Source: Abelmoschus esculentus (Eukaryota; Streptophyta; Magnoliopsida; Malvales; Malvaceae). From it: a DNA stretch of 64,000 bases. Position 1 is the stretch's first letter, and each line of letters begins with the position of its first letter. This document shows, piece after piece, positions 11,042 to 23,289 of the stretch. The notes under the pieces were generated by a model. That model was not told where the DNA came from, ran no database searches, and saw only the letters and a program-made list of their open reading frames with translations. Where the stretch lies: positions 8,811,501-8,875,500 of the forward strand of contig JAUCBN010000049.1 in the NCBI GenBank assembly GCA_035048815.1, read 5' to 3'. The translations under genes were made by a program, and so were the position numbers.

Positions 11042-12388
11042 TTACTGAGTTTTTGCTGTTTGAGGTGGCTGGATTCTGGTAGGTGGCATCTTTTGCAATG
11101 GGGCATTAACTTCTTCTCCTTCCTCCTCGTCCCCAATTTCTTTGGTTGCCATTATTTTTGTCCCACCTACATCTTCAGCTTCCATGTCATCTGCTCGGGC
11201 GGGTTGAGTGTTGGGCCCGGCAGATAAAGCTGCGGCAGGCTTGTGTGGCGGAAATGGGCCCAGTGCAGGGAACGGTTGTGATGGTCCAGGGGCATAGAAC
11301 GACCTTGATCCTCCTGGTGCTGGAGTTGTGTCGGTGTAGGGTGCGACCGTGACAAACATATCCGGGAGAAAGTCGGGGAACTGCACCCCTTGGGTTGGGA
11401 AGTTAGTGACCATCATCTGGGCTAGGGCGTTGTTGAAATCCCTCTGGTACTCCATGTACCTTTGTTGTCTCAAATCCATTGCTGCCATCCGCTGGAGTAT
11501 CACCTGGTAAGCGTCCGCTGCGGCAGTACTGTAGGAGGAAGCAGGTATGTTTGCCGTGTATTGGGCCCCGGCAAAGGTATCAGTTGTGCCTGGCATTGGA
11601 GTTGCTTGGACTGCTTCGACCTGGGTTATTTACATAACTTTGTGGCAGAATTCCCTTTTCCATCCGTGCCTATGGACGGTGATCTCATCTGTATCCTCGA
11701 TTGGGACACCGGCAGCAGTACAAAGTCCCGTAATTAAACATGGAAAGTACAACGACCCTTTTTCCTTCCTACCACATTCATAGATTTCTTGTAGGATCAA
11801 CTCTCCCACATTGATACTCCTTTTGTTGATGATGGATTGGATGAGAACCAATCTCCTCTTATCTACCGTGCTGTTGTGGGATGTTGGGATGAGGCGGCGT
11901 TTCACGAACGTGTTCCACAACTTTGCCTCGGGCCTTAGATTTTGTCTTGCCACGGAGCCTTTATGCGATCTGGTTTCCCACTGTGTGTTATCATAACAAA
12001 GATAATCTTTGATGAGTTCGTAGTCTTCGTTACTGATGTCCTCTAGAAACGCTGCATGGTCATCACGGGCAGGTTGGAGGCCATAGAACAAATTAATGGT
12101 GTTGGCATCAAATTGAACTGGTTTGCCCCGGCAGTGGATGTAAAGTGAATCTTCGCTTGGCCGATGCACGTAAAACTCTCTCACCATTGTGGCGTTGTCC
12201 TGGGCGGGTTGTAAGCAGAAGATTTGTCATTCTTGTTTTTCTATTTTATCGAACAAGTAATGCTCGATTCCATAGTTCTCCGCATCTGAATGCTGGAATC
12301 CTTGTTCTTCCCACAATTGCCGTGCAACGAAGGATCTGTTGAAGCGTTCTTCAACAGCGGCGGGAACGAATATTTTGTAGGCTTCCAT
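11042..12388 (-). pseudogene. Athila extra ORF (putative plant transposon protein), near-intact
   Basis: Minus-strand ORF starting at the ATG at 12388 (MEAYKIFVPAAVEERFNRS). One in-frame TGA near 12229 (Trp in the homologous copy) and a frame change near 11600-11630 break it. The middle (RRLIPTSHNSTVDKRRLVLI) is typical of the 'putative plant transposon protein' domain (Pfam Transposase_32, named from memory). The tail is Gln/Pro-rich with an acidic stretch (GDEEEGEE). It sits downstream of integrase, where Athila elements carry their extra ORF. A second, closely related copy is at 61381-62145. Function unknown; I see no membrane segments that would argue for an env protein. Confidence 0.75.
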
Positions 12389-12948
12389 GGGTAGATATAA
12401 GCAAAGAGATTTGTGAAAGTTGGTAAGAAATTTGAGAGAGGTAAGCAAAGAATTCTAAGAAATCAAGAATGCAAGTGTGAATAGTTCAAAAAGGGAGAAT
12501 GTTTTTATGTAGGCCTTGGCCTTGTACTGCCGTGTTTGAATCCAACTAGCCGTTGGCATTGACTTCCACGGCTAAAATTACGGCGAACTAGCCGTTATAC
12601 ACTTCTGCCCGTTGTAACTGTCACGACCCTGACATTGTTCCCTGTTGCGAAAGTGGATCTTCTCTTGAATGTCTTCACCTTCAATCTTGATTCTTGTCCT
12701 AAATAAAATAAACACCAATAATAAAAATTAAAAATAAACAATAATAGAAAGAAAAATGCTAAACTAAATCTAATCCTAAAAATATAATAAAATAAAGATA
12801 AGATAAAGAAATTAAGTCACGGTAGGAGTGCATGAAAGTGCATCTCCTAAGGTGATGGTCTCAATAATCCTCATATCATGAAGGCCAGAATAGTGTTTCA
12901 AGCGTTGGCCATTCACTTTGAACTCATGTCCATTCCTTTTTGATTTGA
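12389..12948 (-). other. Athila spacer between integrase and extra ORF
   Basis: Leader-like sequence of the extra ORF with repeated 'taacggctagttcg / cggctag' phrases on the minus strand and an AT-rich piece (12700-12810). Similar phrases precede the homologous ORF at 61080-61250. No coding sequence is supported beyond the decayed integrase tail near 12840-12950. Confidence 0.5.
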
Positions 12949-14312
12949 TCAATACTGCACGATGTAGAAGGGCCTGAACAACTTCGAATGGGCCTGACCA
13001 TCTGGACTTAAGTTTGCCTGGAAATAGTTTAAGCTTGGAATTAAAAAGGAGGACTTGTTGCCCGGGCAGGAACTGCCTCGGTAGTAGCTTATAGTCATGC
13101 CATCTTTTAGTCTTTTCTTTGTAGATCTTGACATTTTCATAGGTTGTTGCTCTGAATTCCTATATCTCATTGAGGTCTAACAGTCTTTTTTGGCCAGCTC
13201 TCTTCCATTCCATGTTCAAATTTTTCACTACCCAATAAGCTTTGTGCTCGATTTCCATGGGCAAATAGCATGCTTTTCCGAATACAAGCCTGTATGGAGA
13301 TGTTCCCAATGGGGTCTTGTATGTTGTCCTATATGCCCACAAGACATCATCGATACGATGAGACCAATCCTTTCGAGATGGGTTTACCACCTTTTCAAGA
13401 ATTTGCTTTAATTGCCTGTTTGATATCTCAGCCTGCCCATTTGTCTGTGGGTGGTAGGCCGTAGCAATTCTGTGCGTGACACCTAATTTCTTCACGGCCG
13501 CGACAATAAGCCTATTGTCGAAGTGTTTGCCTTCATCACTAATTATTGCTCTAGGCACTCCGAATCTAGTGAAGATATTTTTCTTGAGAAATTTCTTAAC
13601 AGTCTTAGCATCATTATGTGGTGTGGTAATTGCTTTGACCCATTTTGATACATAATCCACTGTTACTAGGATGTAGAGATTCCCTTGAGATGATGGGAAT
13701 GGTCCCATAAAGTCTATGACCCAAACATCAAATAGTTCTACTTCCAATATGGGCTACAATGGCATCTCATTACGTCTAGAGATATTTCCCGTGCGTTGAC
13801 ATCGATCACAATGCTTGTAGTAAAATTGTGCATCTTGAAGAGTGTGGGCCAATACAGGCCTGATTGAAGCACTTTGGCGGTTATTTTGTTTCCTCCAAAA
13901 TGTCCACCATAGGGTGAATCATGGCATTGCCGGAGCACTTCTTTTTGCTCGTCCTCTAGAACAAATCTTCTTATAACCTAATCTGCACATTGCTTGAACA
14001 AAAGAGGGTCGTCCTAGAAGTACTGCTTTGCATTATGCAGGAACCTCTTTTTTCATTATGGTTAAGGTTATAAGGCAGAACACCACTAGCTAAGTAATTT
14101 ACAAGATCATCATACCAGGGAGTGGCTGTGACGACGACAATGTCTTCTGTCAATGTTGCCAAGATATACTTAGTTACTGTCTTGGCAGCACAATTGTATA
14201 CTTCCATAGTCTCTACCTCGGCAAACTCTTCTGCTGAGATTTGCAGGATGTGTTCATCTGGGAATTTGTCTTGTATTTCATCTAGTGTGATGTTATTCTC
14301 CCCAGCTTCCAA
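12949..14312 (-). pseudogene. Athila integrase (zinc-binding, catalytic core, C-terminus)
   Basis: Minus strand. The zinc-binding region lies in 13738-14312 (CHDSPYGGHFGGNKITAKVL; the H2C2 cysteine pair is damaged by a frameshift). The catalytic core at 13160-13747 keeps all three acidic residues: Asp in DVWVIDFMGPFP, Asp in AIISDEGKHF, Glu in TNGQAEISNRQ. The C-terminal part (12949-13170) is in another frame and shows no chromodomain, as expected for Athila. Integrase would insert the cDNA with a 5-bp staggered cut, matching the TSDs seen. Broken by frameshifts at about 13160 and 13740-13970. Confidence 0.85.
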
Positions 14313-14333
14313 TCTGGAAAGATGATCGGCTAC

Positions 14334-14660
14334 CTAGTTTTCCGTACCTTTTCTGTCCTTAATTTCTATGTCAAATTCTTGCAAAAGAAGAATCAATCTA
14401 ATAAGTTTAGGCTTGGCATCCTTCTTGGAAAACAGGTACTTGATTGCCGAATGGTTGGTGTGGACAGTCACTTTTGTTCCAATAAGGTAGGATCTGAACT
14501 TATCAAAGGCAAAGACCACTGCTAGTAGTTCCTTCTCCGTGGTGGTGTAATTGATTTGGGATTTATTGAGGGTCTTACTAGCATAGTAAATAACATGGAA
14601 GAGGTTATCCTTTCTCTGTCCAAGTGATGCCCTGACAGCATGATCACTGGCATCACACAT
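14334..14660 (-). pseudogene. Athila RNase H domain
   Basis: Minus-strand frame CDASDHAVRASLGQR (first catalytic Asp in CDASD), then YTTTEKELLAVVFAFDKFR (catalytic Glu) and VTVHTNHSAIKYL, where the usual TDH catalytic Asp reads TNH, an Asp-to-Asn change. Follows RT and precedes integrase. Non-functional as it stands. Confidence 0.8.
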
Positions 14661-15603
14661 TATTTCAAAAGGCCGGGCCCAATCTGGTGGGACTACAATT
14701 GTGCAGTAATCAGCTTCTCCTTAAGGGCTTCGAATGCTTAAGTGCATTCCTTGCTAAATTCAAATTTTCTGTCCTGTTCAAGCAAAATACATAGGGGTTT
14801 AGAAATTTTGGAAAAGTTAGCAATAAACCTCCTGTAGAAACTTGCATGACCCAAGAAAATTCTAACTCCTTTGACTGAAATTGGTGGGAGCAATTTCTTT
14901 ATCACATCTATCTTAGCCTTGTCAACTTCGATTCCTTGTGATGAGATTTTGTGGCCCAAAACTATGCCTTTATTCACCATAAAGTGGCATTTTTCCCAGT
15001 TGAGCACTAAATTGGATTCCTCACATCTTTGCAACACCTTCTCTAAATTGCCGAGGTAGTGACTAAAGTTGTCTCCAAAGACTGAAAAATCATCCATGAA
15101 TATCTCCAGAAAGTCTTCGACCATGTCGTGAAAAATTGCCATCATGCATCGCTGAAATGTTGTCGGGCATTGTAAAGGCCAAACGAAATTATTCTAAATG
15201 CATATGTCTCATACGGGAAAATGAAGATAGTTTTTGCCTGGTCTTTAGGGTCTATGGAAATCTGATTATAACCTGAATATCCATTAAGAAAATAGTAAAA
15301 GGGCTTACCAGCAAGTCTATCAAGCATTTCATCAATGAAAGGCAATGGAAAATGATCCTTCTTTGTTGCCTTATTTAATTTGCGGTAATCCATACAATCC
15401 ATACAAACCCTCCAACCGGTCACAGTCCTGGTTGGGATCAACTCATTCTTTTTATTGGTTATGACCGTCATGCCACCTTTCTTGGGTACACATTATACCG
15501 GGCTTACCCATGCACTGTCAGAGATAGGGTAGATGATTCCAGCATCAAGCCATTTGATTATTTCCTTACGTACTACCTCTTTCATGGCATGGTTAAGTCT
15601 CCT
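14661..15603 (-). pseudogene. Athila reverse transcriptase
   Basis: Minus strand in two frames joined by a frameshift at about 15145. Upstream part: VCMDCMDYRKLNKATKKDHF then FYYFLNGYSGYNQISIDPKD, where the canonical FLDGYSG catalytic Asp is Asn. Downstream part: EIFMDDFSVFGDNF, the intact DD active-site pair. In-frame stops at 15604 and about 15490 separate it from protease. These are family-typical Ty3/gypsy motifs; the enzyme copies element RNA to cDNA in the particle. Confidence 0.85.
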
Positions 15604-16665
15604 CTAGGCCTCAACAGTGGGCTTGTGATCTTCCTCTAAAATGATTTTATGCATGCAAACGGCTGGGCTTCTTCTCTTCAAGTCATCAATTGACCACCCA
15701 ATTGTCTTCTTGTGCTGCCGCATCATCCCTATCAAGCTATGTTCCTGTTCTGGCTTCAACTCAGAAGAAATAATTACGGGCATTGTGTGGTTGGATCCAA
15801 AATAGACATATTTTAATTTATCAGGTAAAGGTTTTAATTCAATAACCACTGGTTCCTCACCTGAAGGTTTTTCATCCTTACTTGGGTAATTTAGGGGTTC
15901 GAAGTACTTACCTGAAAGGTGTGTTGTCATGTTGATCTCCTCAATATCTTGTGTTTCAACTTCATCATCTTTGGGCATACTGTCCAAGACTCTGCTGTAA
16001 CAGTCATCAACTAAACTGCCGAGGCAGCGTTGTGACATATTGCCGAGACTACTGCCAAGGTAGTGGTTGCTAAGACAGGGTATTGTGTTGTCTGCATCTG
16101 TGGTGTGAATTACCTGGCATTCCTCTGGATCGTCATGTCTTTTCAGCATCTGGAAAACATTGAGTTTGACTTGTTGGTCGTTAACTCTCATTGTCAATGC
16201 TCCTTTTTCCACATCAATAAGAGTGCGTCCAGTAGCTAGAAAAGGTCTCCCCAGGATGATCGGTGCATTATCATCTGCTTCACAATCAAGAACAAGAAAG
16301 TCAACTGGAAAAATAAATTTATCCACCCTTACCAATATGTCATCGATCTTTCCTTCAGGTTGTACATATGATCTATCTGCCAATTGGAGCATCACAATTG
16401 TAGGTTTTGCCCTTCCTATTCCGAGCTTTTGGAAGACAAATTTAGGTATCAAGTTTATGCTTGCTCCCAGATCACATAAGGCCTTTCCTTCATAGTGATT
16501 TCCAATTGCACATGGTATAGTGAAACATCTAGGGTCCTTCAATTTAAGGGGCATGCGATTATGAAGCATGGCCATACATCCTTCTATCGCGGCAACAATT
16601 TCAAACTCACTATGCCTTCTCCTTTTGGACATAATATCTTTTAGGAATTTAGCATATTTTGACAT
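15604..16665 (-). pseudogene. Athila protease and PR-RT linker
   Basis: Minus strand, 353 codons open. Residues about 65-75 read LCDLGASINLIP, the Athila version of the aspartic protease active site (D-[LT]-G-A), followed by IILGRPFLATGRTLID. C-terminal to this is a linker ending in RRSPAVCMHKIILEEDHKP, just before RT. The stop at 15604 (TAG) is in frame with the RT start, so it interrupts what was one gag-pol frame. The linker encodes CLGS/YLGS/SLGN tripeptide-like repeats because TGCC-NN-GGCA palindromes lie in the coding sequence (16017-16070). Confidence 0.85.
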
Positions 16666-18488
16666 CTGTTATATTGCCTCAACTAATGGCAAATTAATGC
16701 GGACTTGCTTCAGGATGTCTAAGAACTTTTTAAACTGATACTCCTGCTTTTGCCTTTTAATCCTCTGTGGAAAAGGTGATGGGGTCGCATTTCCTCTAGT
16801 GTTTCATTAGTTTGGAATTTAATGCCTGGTACCACTGGTATGTCTGCTGCTTCAGCTGCTGGCCATGGGATTGCCGATTTCTCTGTCGAGGCAGTACTTT
16901 CTGCTGGGATCGATTTTCCTACTGTTGCATGATCAGTTAATTCAGCATCTATGTCCTCTCTATCTGATTCTTCTTATTCCACTAGTGGGACTTTGTCTGC
17001 CGAACTGCTTGTTACCTCTTTAAGTTGTAAGTCACTCCTAGTAGTGATTGTCTTACATTGCTCATGGCCATTCCCCTTGCAACTTCAGTATTGCTGTGTA
17101 ATCCTCCTTGTGGGTCTAGTGTTCAGATTTTGAGCGAACTGCCCAACTTGAGTTTCTAGTGTTTTAATGGCTGCCTCTTGGTTTTGCAACCTCATCTCAG
17201 TTCTGTTCATTAAAGCATCAATTCTCTTAATGAAGTTACTATTCTCAGCCATTTATGATTCAGTTTTCATCATAAATGCCTTAAGAGAATTTTTCAATGA
17301 ACTTGCAGACTGCTACTGAGGTATCTGCTACTAAGGCAGTGGTTGTTGTCCCTTCGGCGGCGGCGGATTTAGGGCATTATTAGGATTACTCCATAAGAGA
17401 TTTGGATGCATCTTCCATGCCGGATTATATGTATTGGACATCATGTTGTTGTTCCAGTTGTAATTTCTCACATACAGGGTAGATTCTTAATTCTGCATGC
17501 ATCGGAAGAACTATGGTCACCTCCACATAAATTACAAGAAGAATATTTTACCTTGACCTCATGGGTATTATTTTGCATTTGCATATTTTGAACCATCTTA
17601 GTAAGAGCGACCAATTGTGCTGCCACAGAATTGGATGTTTCTAACTCATTTGCTGTGGGCTGGCGTCTCACCCCTCCTCTCCTAGATGTAGGGAATTGGA
17701 AATCATTCTTTGCAAGTTTGTTCAAAATTTCTATAGCTTCCTCTGGTGGTTTGTCAAGGAGTGTCCCATTGGCAGAGGTGTCTAGCATCATCCTTGTTGG
17801 GGCATTGGTTGCATTGTAAAACATAGTTACTTGTGTCCATAATGGAAATCCATGCAAAGGACACTTGTGTAATAGCTCCTTATATCGCTCCCATGCCTCA
17901 TACATCGGTTCATCATCTGCCTGCCGAAAAAAAGTAATTTCATTACGTATACGATCATATAGATTAGTAGGGTTGAAACGTGTAATAAAATCACGACATA
18001 GTTCACTCCAAGATCCTATGGATCCTGTTGGAATGCTATTTAACTAAGTCTTTGCCCTATCCCCCAGTGAATAGGGAAAAAAAATTAAGTATCAAAACAT
18101 CTTCATGAACTCCTTGGATTTTGAATGATTTACATATCTCCATGAATGATTTGAGATGTTTCCTAGCATCTTCAGTTACTGACCCACCAAACTGTCCAAT
18201 GGTATTGAGCATATTAAACATGACAGGTTTTAGCTCAAAGTGGGTTGCTTCGATTTCTAGTGTAACAACTCCTGAATTTAAACCGTTCAAATCCTCTACC
18301 AGGAAATCCCGAACTGTAAGTTGTAGCGGCAGTGGTGGCAGCGGAATTCCTCCATTATCAGCGGGTAAGTTCTACTCTATTGGAATATTTGCCATAACTG
18401 CTCGGATTTGTCTTCTCAACCTTTGCTGTGTGCGTTCAATCTCTAGATCTAGCTCGTACACAGGATGGCTTGGGTTGGCCCTGATCAT
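16666..18488 (-). pseudogene. Athila gag
   Basis: Starts at the ATG at 18488 (MIRANPSHPVYELDLEIERT), close after the PBS. Typical Athila gag core: FELKPVMFNMLNTIGQFGG and DARKHLKSFMEICKSF (18057-18290), then YEAWERYKELLHKCPLHGFP (17468-17905), a zinc knuckle-like CNLCGGDHSSSDAC, and a predicted coiled-coil stretch near 17250 reading RIDALMNRTEMRLQNQEAAI. A TAG near 18045 and a frameshift in a T-run near 17930 separate the parts. Gag would form the cytoplasmic particle. The region 16666-17140 is poorly conserved linker. Confidence 0.8.
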
Positions 18489-18565
18489 ACACCAGTAAAA
18501 ACCGAAGTTAAATAAAACAGACTTAAGACGCAAGAAAAATAAAGATAACAAAATTTAGTTGCCAA

Positions 18566-18583
18566 TCCCCGACAACGGTGCCA
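18566..18583 (-). promoter_or_regulatory. Athila primer-binding site (tRNA-Asp type)
   Basis: The plus strand reads TCCCCGACAACGGTGCCA, the 3' end of plant tRNA-Asp with a few changes; on the element's strand this is the minus-strand cDNA primer site. It lies a few bases inside the 5' LTR end at 18590. Compare the perfect site at 59416-59433. Confidence 0.9.
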
Positions 18584-18589
18584 AAAACT

Positions 18590-19956
18590 TGTTACGTGTA
18601 AAAGGATTGCGCAATTTGTGCAAGTGAACACTTCGCAATTAATAAAATGATAAATATCGAGTATCGTCTCCACTGGGATTGATATACATAATATGTTCCC
18701 TTTGCTCTTCTCGCTCTGCAAAAGAAATAAAAACACAGATTAATTGGTTGTCTTGAATTGAATGAAAACAACTTGAATAATAAAAAGAAAATAGAGAATA
18801 AAATCAGATTGAGAGAATGGGTAGGATCCAGTTATGTCGTATTGTGGATTCAATTGACTTGTTTCTGTTCAATGCAACTACACTACACTGCCTCGGCAGT
18901 GCTGCAGTTCTACTGCCTCGACAGTGAAGGGTATGTCCGCCGCGACAATCCCTTGCTCTTGGGTGGACTTATCAAGGTTTGGCAAAGTGTCCTTGGATGA
19001 CCTCGCTTATCCCTAAGTCAAAGTAATGTTGATGACTAGTCCTTGATGATACCTCCCGGCGTGAATCAACTCTAACCACCAACCAATCTCACACTTCTTT
19101 TAGCCGCTGAAACTCTAACCTATCCCTAAGCCGAGTTAGTATTTTCCAGCTAAAAAAATACCGTACTTATTCCTTTCGTGAATCTAACTCTCCCGATGCT
19201 AGATAAATATATCTCTCACAAACTTCTCTCCCGAGCTTGAATGCAAGAACAATGAATGGCAAGGAATAAGCAAACCTTAATATTTTATTGCATGAAACAA
19301 GAAAACAAAGTTCAGTATCCTCTCACAAATACTCGACAACTTTCACCTAAACCCTAAGAGAATTTAGAACATAATGAAAAATAAAGAAAACTCTAAAGTC
19401 TATTGTGAACTCTCCTATCTCTTATTCTCATGGACGACACATCCTTTATATAGGCTAAAACTAGGGCAACATTAGCCTTGGAGAATAAGTTTAGTAAATT
19501 TGGATGTTTCCTTCCTTGAAAAGGTAAATCTCTTAATTTGGTTCTTTCCATCTTTACACCGTCTTCTCGAACTCCAATTGCTCTGCAACGTGTCTAGAAA
19601 AATCCAACTTTTTATGCTCTTCAAATCGATCACCACTTTGACTTTTGGTCTTTAGAAATTCCCCGCCTCGGCAGGATGCATCTACTGCCCCAGCGGAGGC
19701 CTGGCTTAGAATCTGCTTAGCCTCCATCAGTAGAAGCTTCCATCTGTGGTTGGTTCGATCAGGGTCCAAATTTACCTACAGATGCAAAAGAGATGCATTA
19801 AAGCTTATATTTTCTATGGATATCATCCTTATATGTCATAAAGGCAACGTATGCAAATATCACACATTAGGCTCATACATTAGTCCAAATAGGTGTAGAT
19901 TAAGTAATTAGTGTTCATGAAAGGTATATAAGTGATAGTCTTTTGAGGACTTATCA
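18590..19956 (-). repeat. 5' LTR of the Athila element
   Basis: Begins TGTTACGTGT and ends GACTTATCA on the plus strand; partner of 8715-10081 and the same length. It contains the perfect-armed palindrome ACTGCC-TC-GGCAGT at 18887-18900, where the other LTR has a mutated version. A TATA-like 'tttatatagg' near 19445 on the minus strand marks the probable promoter. Confidence 0.9.
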
Positions 19957-19961
19957 CTGCT

Positions 19962-20424
19962 TTGCTGTCACAAAACAATCTAGCTGGTTGTCCTTGGTCC
20001 ACCTTCAGCTGTGTCATTAAACCTTTCAATCAAACCAGTTCTGCTGTAGTGTTTGACATGCTCTTGTATTCGGCCTTAGCTGATGATCGTGCTACTATTG
20101 TCTTTTTTTTTATTTCCAAAAAATTAGTGAGCCTCTCAGTTTGATGCAAAAAATTGTCACTGATCTTCGAGTCATTGGACATGAGGCCCAATCCAAATCA
20201 CAATATGTAGTGAGTTGATATTCTCTTTTTGAGCTAAACAAAATACCATGTCCTATATTTTTCTTGATATATCTTACAATTCTAAGTGTTGCATCATAAT
20301 GTGTTTGCTTGGGCTGATGCATAAATTGACTTAGATGATGAACTAAAAAAGTAATATCAGGTCTGATATGAGTATGGTATATCAATTTAGCAATGAGACG
20401 CTGAAACTTTGTTTTGTCTGCCAA
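19962..20424 (-). pseudogene. Copia RT C-terminus and RNase H, N-terminal part
   Basis: Minus strand. The frame at 20110-20424 reads FQRLIAKLIYHTHIRPDITF then QPKQTHYDATLRIVRYIK and YCDLDWASCP, the conserved RT-RNase H junction of copia. The segment 19962-20110 continues RNase H and is cut by the Athila insertion; the missing end is 8480-8709. Confidence 0.78.
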
Positions 20425-21264
20425 ATCCTACTCTTTGTAATTTGTTTCTTTTGTTCCTTCCTTCTGTACTGCCTCATCATATGTTAATGAGGTAAGTTTG
20501 ACATTCAAATCAAGGGGTATTGAAGCTTCTTTTGCTCCCCTAAACGAGTGCTTTCAAGTAATTTCAGAGCATATTTTCGTTGGTTGAGAATTATTCCATC
20601 TGAGGATATCATATCTCAATTCCAAAAAAAAAACTTTAGCTCTCCTAAATCTTTCATTTTGAAGTTTGTATTGAGTGTGTCCTACAAGTCTTTTATCATA
20701 ACAGAGTTATTCTTTATTGTTAAAATGCCATCCATATATACAAGTAGGATGCAATATCAATCCCTTTCCGTTTTGTGAAAAGTGAGTAATCATACTTATT
20801 TTGTTTGTATCTTGTTGCTAAAAATGCCTCAATTAACTTAGTATTCCACTGTCTTTAGGCCAGTTTTAGGCCATAAAAAGATTTTTGTAGCCTACACACC
20901 ATACGTCTCCCTTGACTACAAAACCTTCAGGTAAGTGCATATAAACTTCCTCTACGAGATCGCCTTGTAAGAAAGCATTAAACACATCCATCTAACATAG
21001 TGGTCAATTGAACATAGATGCTAAGGCAAGAATTAATTTAATTGTAGTCATTTTGGTAATAGGAGAGAAGGTATCAACGAAATTTATTCTTTCTTTCTGT
21101 GTGAAGCCCTTGGCAACAAGCTTGACTTTAAATCTCTCAACATCACCAGAAGCATTGTATTTGATTTTGTATATCCATTTGCAGCCAATAGGAGTCTTTT
21201 CATAAGGGAAATGAACCACTGACCAAGTTTTATTAGATTCAAGAGCTTGAATCTCTTCTTTCAT
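20425..21264 (-). pseudogene. Copia reverse transcriptase
   Basis: Minus strand. 21004-21264 reads ALESNKTWSVVHFPYEKTPI then GCKWIYKIKYNASGDVERFK and FSPITKM, the N-terminal copia RT signature. 20425-21000 corresponds to the middle of RT (QMDVxxAFLxGDL, YVDD region) but is shredded by frameshifts and stops, and no clean YVDD frame remains. Confidence 0.75.
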
Positions 21265-22727
21265 GGCTTGAACCCACTAAAGATGTTTAATGGCTTCATG
21301 ATAGATGGATGGTTCAATTAAAGAAGTAGCGGCTAAAAATGTTTGAGTACGTATAGGTAAATGGGAAGAAGAAAGATGAGAGGAAATAAGATACTAACCA
21401 ATAAAAGGTGCTGGAGATGAAGTGGATTGATAAGTTCGTACGTAATCCTTCAACTAGTTTGGTTCTTTGGGCACACGAGATAAGTGTCTGGCCTGTTGGA
21501 GAATAGGTGGGATAGAATCATTGTTTTGTGGTTGGGTAGGCAAAATAGAAACTAAAACACCAGTAAGAATATCAGGTATGGGTGAGGAAGGTTGTACAAT
21601 ATCACCAGTAGATGTAGTAGGTGATGTTCGTGTAGGTGGGTGAGGTTGCTCAGTAGCAACAGTAAGTGACATTGAGGTAGTAGGTGATAATTCATGAAGA
21701 GTCAAAAAATCATAATCAAAGTGGTCAAGTTGGACAGAAAATAAGGAGGAATCCTTAAAACCATGCAAGGAAAAAGGAAAAATGATCTCATGGAAGATGA
21801 CATCCATGTTGACAAAGAAGATTTTGGTAGCAAGATAGAATAATAAATAACTTTTTTGTGGTAGAATACCCCAAAAATTGGAAGGAATGGTTATTGGAGA
21901 AAACTTATCATGGTAATTTGGTTGTTTGACATAAGCTAGGTACCCAAAAATTCTCATATGGGATAGATTTGGAACCTTATTATACAATATTTCAAAAGGA
22001 GACTTTCAATGCAAAACCGAAGTAAGCAACCTATTGATAATGTAACATGTTGTATTGACACACTCTTCCATGATTGGAACTTTAAGGCTCAAGCTACCTC
22101 TAAAATGTGTCTATGTTTTCGCTCAACTGTCCCATTTTACTGAGATGTATGAACACAAGTAGTTTGATGGACCTCCCCTATAAAAGTAAAGAAGCTAGAG
22201 CATTTTGTGCTAGAAAAATTAGTACCATTATCAGTTCTTACAATCTTGATTTTGGTAGAGAATTGGGTACTCACATAAACAAAGAAATTTTTAATGTGTA
22301 AAAGAGTATCACTCTTGAATTTTAACAAAAAAATCCAATACATCTTAGAATAATCATCAACAATTGTTATAAAAATCGATGACCAAAATGTGTTGAGACA
22401 CGAGAAGGTGCCCAAAGATCCATGTGAAGGAGATAAAAAGGTGCTAAAGATCTAGTATGACTGATGAAAAAAGGCAATCTTGTTTGTTTAGCTAAGGGAC
22501 TGATGTGGCTGCATATTGTGATTATTGTCTAATTGAACTGTAGTTAAATAAGACATATGATTCATAACAGAAAAAGAAGCATGGCCTAAACGAGCATACC
22601 ATGTATGGATTTTATTACTAGAAGAATTCATACAATGTAAATGCAAAGAACTATTAAGGTTAAGAAAATAAATCAGGACACTCATCAGAGGACTCAAAGA
22701 TGTATAACCCAACAAATTCTTTATCAA
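21265..22727 (-). pseudogene. Copia integrase
   Basis: Minus strand. GAG-pre-integrase motif HTWYARLGHASFSVMNHM at 22488-22727; core at 22137-22415 with ITIVDDYSKMYWIF and RTDNGTNF; C-terminal part at 21454-21987 beginning YNKVPNLSHMRIFGYLAYV. A low-complexity Pro/Thr/Ser stretch follows before RT. Frames change between each block. Confidence 0.78.
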
Positions 22728-23289
22728 TCCCCTTCATCCTTTCAATTAAGAGATCCTGTAGGATGCAAAAATTAGGGTAAAAGGTAACAAAGCAATTAAG
22801 GTCTCGGGTGAGTTTAGAGACAGACAAAAGGTTATGGTTGAAATGTGGTACAAAGAGAACATTAGGAAGGATATGAGTAGAGTTTAATTTGTAGGATCCT
22901 ATGTGAGTAATAGGAACAATTTTACCATTGGGTAGATAGACAGATCGTGGCTGTGAAACACATGAAATTGAAGAGTTTAAAATCTTAAAGCTAGATAAAA
23001 TGTGATCAGTTATCCCTGTGTCTATGATCCACGAAACAGAATCAGTTAGTGGCAAAGCACTAGAAGTAGTACCTGCAAGATTAGCAACAGTAGTTGGAGC
23101 AGGTGATCTCTGTAATAGGTCCAAGATCTGGTTATATTGATCTTGAGTAAAGATTGGTGAAGCATTCTTAGGTTGAGTGAGGACTGATGGAGAATTCCCA
23201 GATTGTGAAACATCAATGTCACGAACATAGGAAGAATTGGAAACCACAGCAGCTTGAGGTACCTTCTTCTTATTGAACTTAAAATCCAA
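22728..23289 (-). pseudogene. Copia protease region
   Basis: Minus strand, mostly open. Contains WIIDTGITDHI, the copia aspartic-protease active site (DTGA-[TS]-DH) with Ala changed to Ile, followed by VYLPNGKIVPITHIGSYKLN and HNLLSVSKLTRDL. Processing of Gag-Pol would be its job. The last codons run into the integrase block in another frame. Confidence 0.75.

Larger units (their letters stand above)
8715..19956 (-). mobile_element. Athila-lineage Ty3/gypsy retrotransposon, complete structure, minus strand
   Basis: 11,242 bp, flanked by a perfect TSD CTGCT (8710-8714, 19957-19961). Both LTRs are 1,367 bp. Minus-strand order: 5' LTR (18590-19956), PBS (18566-18583) complementary to the 3' end of plant tRNA-Asp, gag (about 17120-18488), protease/RT/RNase H/integrase (about 12950-16665), an extra 3' ORF (11042-12388), a long 3' UTR with hairpin repeats (10360-10510), polypurine tract (10082-10097) and 3' LTR (8715-10081). 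The frames carry a handful of stops and frameshifts, so it is decayed but recognisable end to end. Inserted into the copia RNase H region. Confidence 0.92.

Noticed and set aside
11042..12388. Env-like protein for Athila
   Set aside because: No signal peptide or transmembrane segment is visible, and the conserved middle fits the putative plant transposon protein domain better.
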